In this document: positions 1 to 5,730 of the stretch, piece after piece | How the letters are laid out: every line of letters starts with the position of its first letter | How positions within the stretch are numbered: the stretch's first letter is position 1 | From: Prevotella sp. CAG:1092 | GTDB lineage: Bacteria; Bacteroidota; Bacteroidia; Bacteroidales; Bacteroidaceae | Length of the DNA stretch: 6,351 nt | Reading direction: 5' to 3' | Assembly (NCBI GenBank): GCA_000436915.1 | Contig: HF994143.1 | Coordinates: 14,951 to 21,301, forward strand | Made by a program: the position numbers and the translations under genes | The notes under the pieces: generated by a model | Seen by the model: the letters and a program-made list of their open reading frames with translations, nothing else | What the model was told of the DNA's origin: nothing | The model's database searches: none

Positions 1-1
1 T

Positions 2-895
2 TATCGCACCCGACATTTCGCTAAGGCGGCGGAGCAATGTGGAGTGACGCAGCCTACGCTGAGCGCAATGATACAGAAGCTGGAAGCGGAATTGGACATA
101 AGGATATTTGAACGTTCGTCGCAACAGGTGACGCCTACGCCTATAGGCAAGATGGTGGTGGAGCAGGCGTGGAAGGTGATACAGAGAGCTAACAAGCTGA
201 AGGATATTGTGGCTGAAGAGAAGAAGGCTGCAACAGGCTCATTCCGCATAGGTATTCTGCCCACGATAGCACCCTATTTGTTGCCACGATTTTTTACAGA
301 ACTACAGGCTCAAAACCCGCAGCTGAGCTTGGTGGTGATAGAGATGAAAACGGCAGATATGAAGCGAGCTTTAGACCGCGGAGATATTGACGCTGGAATA
401 TTGGTGAACCTCGAGGGATTGGAAGACTACAACACTATCACATTATTCTATGAGCAGTTTTTGGCTTATGTTGCCGAGAATGATAAGCTGTTTGAAGCCA
501 AGAGCATAAAGGCGACTGATTTGAGCAATGAGTTTTTGTGGCTGTTGGACGAAGGACATTGCTTTAGAGACCAGCTAGTGAAATTCTGCCATTTGAAGTC
601 GGCACGCAAGAGCCAAGCTTCATATTCGTTGGGCAGCATAGAGACCTTTATGAGAATGGTGGAGAACGGTAAGGGTGTGACTTTTATCCCCGAACTGGCG
701 TCGACACAGCTGAATGCCGAGCAGAGGAGATTGGTTAGGCCGTTTGCGCTTCCGATACCTACGCGTGAGGTGATATTGGCTACATCGAAGGCTTTCGTCA
801 GACACTCCATCTTGGACATCGTGGCAGACAGCATAAGAAGCCATGTGCCGGAATGCATGCTGAAGCTTAATAATACGGAGCAAAGGATATTGTAA
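2..895 (+). CDS. oxyR: OxyR-type hydrogen peroxide-responsive LysR regulator (5' end cut by window edge)
   Basis: Redox-sensing LysR-family transcription factor that activates peroxide-defence genes in the cytoplasm. The reading frame is open from base 2 and continues upstream of the window. The visible protein starts inside the winged helix-turn-helix (YRTRHFAKAAEQCGVTQPTLS...), so alignment with the family suggests about 12 residues are missing. The GTG at 44 lies inside the HTH and is not the start. The substrate-binding-type effector domain begins near FRIGILPTIAPYLLP. The diagnostic OxyR segment GHCFRDQLVKFC carries two cysteines nine residues apart (codons 560-562 and 587-589). Adding the missing 12 residues puts them at about 199 and 208, the positions of the E. 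coli OxyR disulfide pair. About 309 residues in total fits the family. No peroxide-defence target gene is visible downstream; a promoter and lysS follow. The stop codon is part of a tandem repeat. The call is secure; the target genes are unknown. Confidence 0.93.
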   Translation, partial: YRTRHFAKAAEQCGVTQPTLSAMIQKLEAELDIRIFERSSQQVTPTPIGKMVVEQAWKVIQRANKLKDIVAEEKKAATGSFRIGILPTIAPYLLPRFFTELQAQNPQLSLVVIEMKTADMKRALDRGDIDAGILVNLEGLEDYNTITLFYEQFLAYVAENDKLFEAKSIKATDLSNEFLWLLDEGHCFRDQLVKFCHLKSARKSQASYSLGSIETFMRMVENGKGVTFIPELASTQLNAEQRRLVRPFALPIPTREVILATSKAFVRHSILDIVADSIRSHVPECMLKLNNTEQRIL

Positions 896-963
896 GTGAA
901 GAGGGAAGAATTTAAGTGAAGAGGGAAGAGTGAAGAGTGAAGAATTCAATAGAAGAGTGAATT
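893..963. repeat. GTGAAGA-type heptamer tandem array at the oxyR stop codon
   Basis: Units read GTGAAGA (896-902), GGGAAGA (903-909), spacer ATTTAA, GTGAAGA (916-922), GGGAAGA (923-929), GTGAAGA (930-936), GTGAAGA (937-943), then degenerate copies to GTGAATT (957-963). A 17-base direct repeat, TAAGTGAAGAGGGAAGA, occurs at 893-909 and 913-929, and the first copy includes the oxyR stop TAA. The top strand has no C from 882 to 946. Each canonical unit contains TGA, and a 7-base period places these stops in all three frames. The function is unknown. Confidence 0.85.
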
Positions 964-1039
964 TATACGCTAAACTTGCTAAAGGTCAATAAAGTGTATA
1001 AAGAATACAAAAATACTTCTATCTTTCAGATAATTTTAT

Positions 1040-1047
1040 TAATTTTG
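1040..1047 (+). promoter_or_regulatory. Putative Bacteroidetes sigma-ABfr -7 element for lysS
   Basis: TAATTTTG matches the Bacteroidetes -7 consensus TAnnTTTG exactly and lies 31 bases upstream of the lysS ATG, implying a leader of about 25 bases. The expected -33 TTTG is not convincing: at the right distance (about 1016-1020) there is only a CTTCT-like sequence. This is the only such match I found in the intergenic regions of the window. No Shine-Dalgarno sequence precedes lysS; the AT-rich leader AATAAATATTCGAATAG is typical of this phylum. Confidence 0.5.
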
Positions 1048-1078
1048 CAACCATAAAATAAATATTCGAATAGATTTT

Positions 1079-2809
1079 ATGAACATTTTAGAGCTAAGTG
1101 AACAGGAGATTGGCCGTCGCCAGAGTCTCCAAGAGCTACGCGATATGGGTATTGAGCCATATCCAGCAGCAGAATTCCCTGTAAATGCGTATTCAACAGA
1201 TATTCGTGAGCAATTCAGCGATGATGCTGAGCCAAGACAGGTTTCGGTGGCTGGTCGTTTGATGGGTCGCCGTGTGATGGGTAAAGCAAGTTTTGCTGAA
1301 GTGCAAGACAGCAAGGGCCGTATGCAGGTTTACGTCTCACGCGACGAGATTTGCCCAGGCGAAGACAAAGACCTATATAATAAGGTATTTAAGAAGCTGA
1401 TGGACATCGGTGACTTTATCGGTGTGAAGGGTTACGTATTCCGAACACAGACAGGCGAGATTTCTATCCACGCACAGGAGATTACACTTTTGAGCAAGAG
1501 CTTGAAGCCACTTCCAATAGTGAAATACAAGGATGGTGTGGCTTACGACAAGTTCGACGATCCTGAACTTCGCTATCGTCAGCGCTATGTTGACTTGATT
1601 GTCAACGACGGCGTGAAAGATACATTCCTTCAGCGTGCAACAGTATTGCGCACCATTCGCCAGGTATTGGACAACGCAGGATACACAGAGGTAGAAACAC
1701 CTACACTCCAGGCTATTGCCGGTGGTGCTTCTGCTCGCCCATTCATCACCCACTTTAATGCTTTGAACATAGATATGTATATGCGTATCGCTACAGAGCT
1801 TTATTTGAAGCGCCTCATCGTGGGTGGTTTCGAGGGTGTTTACGAGATTGGCAAGAACTTCCGCAACGAGGGTATGGACCGCAACCACAACCCTGAGTTT
1901 ACATGTATGGAATTGTATGTGCAGTACAAGGACTACAACTGGATGATGTCGTTTACAGAGAAGTTGCTCGAGACTGTCTGCATAGCCGTAAACGGTAAGC
2001 CAGAGCGCGAGATAGATGGCAAGATTATCAGCTTTAAGGCTCCTTATCGTCGTTTGCCTATCCTCGATGCTATCAAGGAGAAGACAGGTTTCGACTGCGA
2101 CGGCAAGAGCGAGGAAGAGATTCGCGACTTCTGTAAGCAAAAGGGCATGGAGGTTGACGAGACTATGGGTAAGGGTAAGCTTATCGACGAGCTCTTTGGC
2201 GAGTTCTGCGAGGGCACATACATCCAGCCTACTTTCATCACCGACTATCCAGTAGAAATGTCGCCATTGACAAAGAAGCACCGCTCGAAACCAGGATTGA
2301 CAGAGCGCTTTGAGCTTATGGTGAATGGTAAGGAGTTGGCAAATGCTTACTCTGAGCTCAACGACCCAATAGACCAGGAAGAGCGTTTCATCGACCAGAT
2401 GAAGCTTGCCGACAAGGGCGACGACGAGGCTATGATTATCGACTACGACTTCCTACGCGCATTGCAGTATGGTATGCCTCCTACCAGCGGTATTGGTATT
2501 GGTATCGACCGATTGGTGATGTTGATGACTGGCAAGACCTACATCCAGGAAGTATTGTTCTTCCCACAGATGAAGCCTGAGAAGAAGATTCCACAGAGCA
2601 GCGTTGCAGAATGGGCAGAGCTTGGTGTGGCAGAGAATTGGGTTTACGTGTTGCGCAAAGCAGGATTCAACCTCATCTCAGACATAGTAAACGAAAAGGC
2701 TCAGGGCTTGCAGCAGAAGCTTGGAGAAATAAATAAGAAATATAAGCTTGGCTACGAAAAGCCTTCGGTTGACGAAATCCAAAATTGGATAGAGCGTAGT
2801 AATGTGTAA
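1079..2809 (+). CDS. lysS: Lysyl-tRNA synthetase, class II, with C-terminal extension
   Basis: Cytoplasmic enzyme that charges tRNA-Lys with lysine using ATP. The 576-residue product has the class IIb layout: an N-terminal OB-fold anticodon-binding domain (about 55-150, with VSVAGRLMGRRVMGKASFAEV), motif 1 around 190-208 (RQVLDNAGYTEVETPTL), motif 2 at about 261-275 (FRNEGMDRNHNPEFT, the ATP-binding loop) and motif 3 at about 471-482 (GIGIGIDRLVML, with the catalytic arginine). The lysine-specific ELYLKRLIVGG segment is intact. It is about 70 residues longer than E. coli LysS (505). The tail after residue 500 resembles a helix-hairpin-helix or RpoA-CTD-like domain (ELGVAENWVYVLRKAGFNLI). The ATG at 1079 begins the usual N-terminal helix and sits just after the promoter. 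The last two codons (Asn-Val) and the stop TAA are supplied by the following heptamer array, suggesting that the array altered the extreme C-terminus. Confidence 0.97.
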   Translation: MNILELSEQEIGRRQSLQELRDMGIEPYPAAEFPVNAYSTDIREQFSDDAEPRQVSVAGRLMGRRVMGKASFAEVQDSKGRMQVYVSRDEICPGEDKDLYNKVFKKLMDIGDFIGVKGYVFRTQTGEISIHAQEITLLSKSLKPLPIVKYKDGVAYDKFDDPELRYRQRYVDLIVNDGVKDTFLQRATVLRTIRQVLDNAGYTEVETPTLQAIAGGASARPFITHFNALNIDMYMRIATELYLKRLIVGGFEGVYEIGKNFRNEGMDRNHNPEFTCMELYVQYKDYNWMMSFTEKLLETVCIAVNGKPEREIDGKIISFKAPYRRLPILDAIKEKTGFDCDGKSEEEIRDFCKQKGMEVDETMGKGKLIDELFGEFCEGTYIQPTFITDYPVEMSPLTKKHRSKPGLTERFELMVNGKELANAYSELNDPIDQEERFIDQMKLADKGDDEAMIIDYDFLRALQYGMPPTSGIGIGIDRLVMLMTGKTYIQEVLFFPQMKPEKKIPQSSVAEWAELGVAENWVYVLRKAGFNLISDIVNEKAQGLQQKLGEINKKYKLGYEKPSVDEIQNWIERSNV

Positions 2810-2848
2810 TGTGTAATGTTTAGTGTTTAATTATTAATGTTTAATTAT
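2800..2848. repeat. Left heptamer array, TAATGTG/TAATGTT type
   Basis: Seven contiguous 7-base units from 2800: TAATGTG, TAATGTG, TAATGTT, TAGTGTT, TAATTAT, TAATGTT, TAATTAT. Six contain TAA and one TAG, so there are stops in all three forward frames. The second unit provides the lysS stop (2807-2809), and the last unit runs into the ATG of the IVP gene (2847-2849). The top strand lacks C from 2796 to 2856. It is the inverted partner of the array at 3204-3287. Confidence 0.85.
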
Positions 2849-3209
2849 GAGTAATGCAGGCGATTTGTTAATGGAGAAAAGTATGTCTTTTGCTATACGA
2901 ATAGTGAAACTATACAAATGGCTTTGTGATGAACAAAAAGAATTTGTTCTTAGCAAACAACTCCTAAGATGTGGCACTAGCATCGGAGCAAATCTTTCAG
3001 AGGCTCAGTCTGCCATAAGCAAGCCAGACTTTACTTCAAAAGTATACATTTCGCTAAAAGAATGTATGGAGACGCAATATTGGATAGAATTGCTGTATAA
3101 AACAGATTATTTAGATGAAAAACAATACTGTTCTATAAAAAGCGACGCCATAGAAATAGGAAAACTCCTTTCTTCTATCACCAAAAAGTTGCAGCCCAAC
3201 GGTCATTAA
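2847..3209 (+). CDS. Four-helix-bundle protein of the 23S rRNA intervening-sequence (IVP/S23) family
   Basis: Small 120-residue protein of the family first found encoded in intervening sequences of bacterial 23S rRNA genes and structurally related to Avd, the accessory protein of diversity-generating retroelements. Its molecular role is not established; RNA or nucleic-acid binding is often proposed. Family hallmarks are a first helix EKSMSFAIRIVKLYKWL (about 10-26), the LLRCGTSIGANLSEAQ turn (39-54), then DFTSKVYISLKECMETQYWIELL (61-83) and a last helix near 92-115. Length is normal and there is no signal peptide or membrane segment. The ATG at 2847 gives the usual short leader before the EKS helix; Met9 and Met13 are possible alternatives. 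Start and stop codons both lie in or against the flanking heptamer arrays. No promoter or ribosome-binding site is visible, so expression probably depends on lysS readthrough. The gene is AT-richer than its neighbours. No reverse transcriptase or rRNA gene is present. Confidence 0.88.
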   Translation: MSNAGDLLMEKSMSFAIRIVKLYKWLCDEQKEFVLSKQLLRCGTSIGANLSEAQSAISKPDFTSKVYISLKECMETQYWIELLYKTDYLDEKQYCSIKSDAIEIGKLLSSITKKLQPNGH

Positions 3210-3287
3210 TAAACATTAAACACTAAACATTAAACACCAAACATTAAACACTAAACATTAAACACTAAACATTAAACATTAAACAAT
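3204..3287. repeat. Right heptamer array, AAACATT/AAACACT type
   Basis: Starting at the last sense codon and stop of the IVP gene (CATTAATA, 3204-3211), the array becomes regular at 3211: AAACATT, AAACACT, AAACATT, AAACACC, AAACATT, AAACACT, AAACATT, AAACACT, AAACATT, AAACATT and a degenerate AAACAAT. The alternation of ATT and ACT units gives a higher-order 14-base period. The top strand lacks G from 3203 to 3290. It is reverse-complementary to the left array at 2800-2848 and ends 8 bases before the gpsA ATG. Confidence 0.9.
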
Positions 3288-3295
3288 ATCGTCGC

Positions 3296-4291
3296 ATGTT
3301 TGATTGCGGTAAAATAGCAATTATTGGCGGCGGTAGCTGGGCTACCGCTATTGCCAAGATTGTGGTGGGACATACTCATCACATTGGTTGGTATATGCGT
3401 CGCGACGACCGTATAGAAGACTTCAAGAGGTTGGGACACAACCCTGCTTATCTTGTGGGAGCGCACTTTAATGTAGACGAGATTTTTTTCTCGTCAGATT
3501 TGAATAAGATTGTTGAAGCCTACGACACCTTGGTGTTTGTGACTCCTTCGCCTTATCTGAAAAACCATTTGCGCAAACTAAAGACACGCATCAGGGATAA
3601 ATTCGTGATTACAGCCATTAAAGGTATTGTGCCCGACGAAAACCTTGCCTGCTCGGAGTATTTCCACCATGTTTATGATGTGCCTTACGAGAACCTCGCC
3701 TGCATAGGCGGTCCGTCGCATGCCGAAGAGGTTGCTCTAGAACGATTGTCGTATCTCACCGTGGGATGTTGCGACATCGACAAGGCAAAGGCTTTTGCCG
3801 ATGTGCTGTCGTCGGACTATATCAAGACCAAGACCTCGCTTGATGTTATCGGAATAGAATATTCTTCGGTATTGAAGAATGTATACGCCATAGCAGCGGG
3901 TATTTGTGGCGGATTGAAATATGGCGACAACTTCCAGGCTGTATTGATGGCTAATGCCGTACAGGAGATGAACCGTTTCCTTATGGCAATACATCCTATA
4001 GACCGCAATGTTTACGACTCTGTTTATCTCGGCGACTTGCTCGTGACTGGGTATTCAAACTTTAGTCGTAACCGCACATTCGGAACTATGATTGGTAAAG
4101 GATATTCGGTGAAGAGTGCGCAGATAGAAATGGAGATGATTGCAGAAGGATATTTCGGCACAAAATGTATGAAGGAGATAAATCGCCACATGCACGTAAA
4201 TATGCCTATCCTCGACGCTGTCTACAATATTCTGTATGAGCGCATTAATCCGCAAATAGAGATTAAACTGCTCACCGACTCCTTTAGATAA
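3296..4291 (+). CDS. gpsA: NAD(P)H-dependent glycerol-3-phosphate dehydrogenase
   Basis: Cytoplasmic enzyme that reduces dihydroxyacetone phosphate to sn-glycerol-3-phosphate, the backbone precursor of phospholipids. The 331-residue product has the normal family length. The N-terminal Rossmann fold begins directly with KIAIIGGGSWATAIA (6-20), a GxGxxxA-type nucleotide-binding loop. Other family motifs are VFVTPSPYL (80-88), AIKG with conserved Lys109, GGPSHAEEV (138-146), SVLKNVYAIAAGI with conserved Lys194, and GDLLVTGYSNFSRNRTFG (246-263), the substrate-phosphate and helical domain signature. The ATG at 3296 puts the dinucleotide loop at its normal distance from the N-terminus. It follows the right heptamer array by 8 bases and has no Shine-Dalgarno sequence or TAnnTTTG promoter, so it probably relies on transcription from lysS or on sequence within the array. 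An octamer array follows its stop codon. Confidence 0.96.
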   Translation: MFDCGKIAIIGGGSWATAIAKIVVGHTHHIGWYMRRDDRIEDFKRLGHNPAYLVGAHFNVDEIFFSSDLNKIVEAYDTLVFVTPSPYLKNHLRKLKTRIRDKFVITAIKGIVPDENLACSEYFHHVYDVPYENLACIGGPSHAEEVALERLSYLTVGCCDIDKAKAFADVLSSDYIKTKTSLDVIGIEYSSVLKNVYAIAAGICGGLKYGDNFQAVLMANAVQEMNRFLMAIHPIDRNVYDSVYLGDLLVTGYSNFSRNRTFGTMIGKGYSVKSAQIEMEMIAEGYFGTKCMKEINRHMHVNMPILDAVYNILYERINPQIEIKLLTDSFR

Positions 4292-4294
4292 AGA

Positions 4295-4342
4295 GTAAAA
4301 AGGTAAAAAGGTAAAAAGGTAAAAAAGTAAAAGGAGTTAAAG
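4295..4342. repeat. GTAAAAAG octamer tandem array between gpsA and pgi
   Basis: Six 8-base units: GTAAAAAG at 4295, 4303 and 4311, GTAAAAAA at 4319, GTAAAAGG at 4327, and a degenerate AGTTAAAG at 4335. The array begins three bases after the gpsA stop (4289-4291). Every unit contains TAA, and an 8-base period puts stops in all three frames. The top strand has no C from 4283 to 4344. The remaining leader to the pgi ATG (4343-4374) is AT-rich, with neither a TAnnTTTG element nor a close Shine-Dalgarno sequence. Confidence 0.85.
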
Positions 4343-4374
4343 AACAAGGAAAAATTTAATTCATATAAAATCTT

Positions 4375-5730
4375 ATGAAAAATATTACACTTGACACAAG
4401 TAAGGCTGCACAATTTCTTAAAGCAGGTGCAGTAGAGGCTTACGAGCCTCAGGTAAAGGCCGCTCAAGAGGCCCTCGAGAATGGTACATGCCCAGGCAAC
4501 GATTTCCTCGGCTGGTTGCATTTGCCTTCTTCAATTTCAGCAGATTTCATCAAGCAGCTTCAGGATTGCGCTAACGTATTGCGCGAGAACTGCGAAGTGG
4601 TAGTAGTAGCAGGTATCGGTGGTAGCTACCTCGGTGCACGTGCCGTGATCGAAGCTCTCAGCAACTCGTTTGCATGGCTTGTTAACGACAAGAAGAACCC
4701 AACAATCCTCTTTGCTGGTAACAACATCGGCGAAGACTATCTCTCAGAGCTTACTGCTTACCTCAAAGATAAGAAATTCGGTGTAATCAATATCTCTAAG
4801 TCGGGTACCACTACCGAGACAGCCCTCACATTCCGTTTGCTCAAGAAGCAATGCGAAGAGCAGCGTGGCAAAGACGAGGCTCGCAAGGTGATCGTTGCAG
4901 TGACAGACGCTAAGAAGGGTGCTGCTCGCACATGCGCTGACAAGGAAGGATACACTTCATTCATCATCCCTGACAACGTAGGTGGTCGTTTCTCTGTTCT
5001 CACTCCAGTTGGTTTGTTGCCTATCGCATGCGCAGGTTTCGACATCAAGCAGCTCGTAGAAGGCGCTCAGAGCATGGAGAAAGCTTGTGGCAAGGACGTT
5101 CCATTCAGCGAGAACATCGCTGCTCAGTATGCAGCTACACGTAACGCTCTCTATGCAGAGGCTGGCAAGAAGATTGAAATCTTGGTTAACTATCAGCCAA
5201 AGCTCCACTTCATGAGCGAATGGTGGAAGCAGCTCTACGGTGAGAGCGAGGGTAAGGATGGTAAGGGTATTTTCCCTGCATCTTGCGACTTCACTACCGA
5301 CCTTCACTCTATGGGTCAGTGGATTCAGGAAGGTGAGCGCACTATCTTCGAGACCGTGATCAGCATCGAGAAGCCTAACCACACTCTCTTGTTCCCTAAC
5401 GACGAAGAGAACCTCGATGGTTTGAACTTCCTCGTAGGCAAGCGCGTAGACGATGTAAACAAGATGGCAGAGCTCGGCACTCGCTTGGCTCACGTTGATG
5501 GTGGTGTGCCTAACATGCGCGTTAGCATGCCTGAGCTCAACGAATACTACCTCGGTCAGGTAATCTACTTCTTCGAGATTGCTTGCGGTATTAGCGGCAA
5601 CATCCTTGGTGTAAACCCATTCAACCAGCCAGGTGTAGAGGCTTACAAGAAGAACATGTTTGCGTTGCTCAATAAGCCTGGCTACGAGGCTGAGAGCAAA
5701 GCTATCAAAGAGCGTTTGGAGAACGAATAA
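4375..5730 (+). CDS. pgi: Glucose-6-phosphate isomerase (short bacterial form)
   Basis: Cytoplasmic glycolytic and gluconeogenic enzyme that interconverts glucose-6-phosphate and fructose-6-phosphate. The 451-residue product matches the compact Bacillus-type family (about 450), not the 550-residue enterobacterial form. The first SIS sugar-phosphate domain has VVVAGIGGSYLGARA (76-90) and the phosphate-binding SKSGTTTET (141-149). Signature 1 is DNVGGRFSVLTPVGLLP (200-216). The catalytic-region YGESEGKDGKG (Glu290) and TDLHSMGQ (His311) are intact, and signature 2, GNILGVNPFNQPGVEAYK, ends at Lys425. The ATG at 4375 is the natural start, preceded by an AT-rich leader. The stop codon overlaps the next gene's ATG (TAATG), so translation of the two is probably coupled. 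Confidence 0.97.
   Translation: MKNITLDTSKAAQFLKAGAVEAYEPQVKAAQEALENGTCPGNDFLGWLHLPSSISADFIKQLQDCANVLRENCEVVVVAGIGGSYLGARAVIEALSNSFAWLVNDKKNPTILFAGNNIGEDYLSELTAYLKDKKFGVINISKSGTTTETALTFRLLKKQCEEQRGKDEARKVIVAVTDAKKGAARTCADKEGYTSFIIPDNVGGRFSVLTPVGLLPIACAGFDIKQLVEGAQSMEKACGKDVPFSENIAAQYAATRNALYAEAGKKIEILVNYQPKLHFMSEWWKQLYGESEGKDGKGIFPASCDFTTDLHSMGQWIQEGERTIFETVISIEKPNHTLLFPNDEENLDGLNFLVGKRVDDVNKMAELGTRLAHVDGGVPNMRVSMPELNEYYLGQVIYFFEIACGISGNILGVNPFNQPGVEAYKKNMFALLNKPGYEAESKAIKERLENE

Larger units (their letters stand above)
2800..3287 (+). mobile_element. Candidate IVP cassette: four-helix-bundle gene bounded by inverted heptamer arrays
   Basis: This unit of about 488 bases between lysS and gpsA consists of a left TAATGTG/TAATGTT array, one ORF, and a right AAACATT/AAACACT array of complementary sense. 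The 18-mer TAATGTTTAGTGTTTAAT (2814-2831) has an exact reverse complement at 3215-3232, and two overlapping further copies at 3243-3260 and 3257-3274. Next to it, TATTAATG (2832-2839) pairs with 3204-3211 after a 3-base bulge. The ORF fills the loop. My hand count for 2881-3180 is 104 G+C in 300 bases (35%), against 61 in 120 (51%) for two sampled lysS stretches, which suggests a foreign origin. No transposase or target-site duplication is visible, so mobility is inference. Confidence 0.45.

Noticed and set aside
44..895. GTG at 44 as the oxyR start
   Set aside because: The frame is open to base 2, and the upstream residues RHFAKAAEQCGV are the first part of the LysR helix-turn-helix, so the true start is outside the window.
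943..963. Possible oxyR terminator hairpin, AATTCA (943-948) with TGAATT (958-963)
   Set aside because: The stem is only 6 bp with one G-C pair and has no convincing T tract, so it would be very weak and may be a by-product of the repeat array.
1373..2281. Long minus-strand open frame (302 residues) opposite lysS
   Set aside because: It is antisense to a confidently identified lysS, rich in Leu, Val, Cys and His as expected for a reverse-frame shadow, and matches no family I recognise.
2815..2846. Promoter for the IVP gene inside the left array
   Set aside because: The array is AT-rich but contains no TTTG in the TAnnTTTG arrangement. Any partial match would recur in every unit and is not informative.
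2847..3209. Diversity-generating retroelement, because IVP proteins are related to Avd
   Set aside because: No reverse transcriptase ORF, template repeat or variable repeat is present in the window, and the sequence fits the IVP branch better.
2800..3287. CRISPR array or classical insertion sequence
   Set aside because: The repeats are contiguous 7-base units without spacers, and there is no transposase, so neither label fits.
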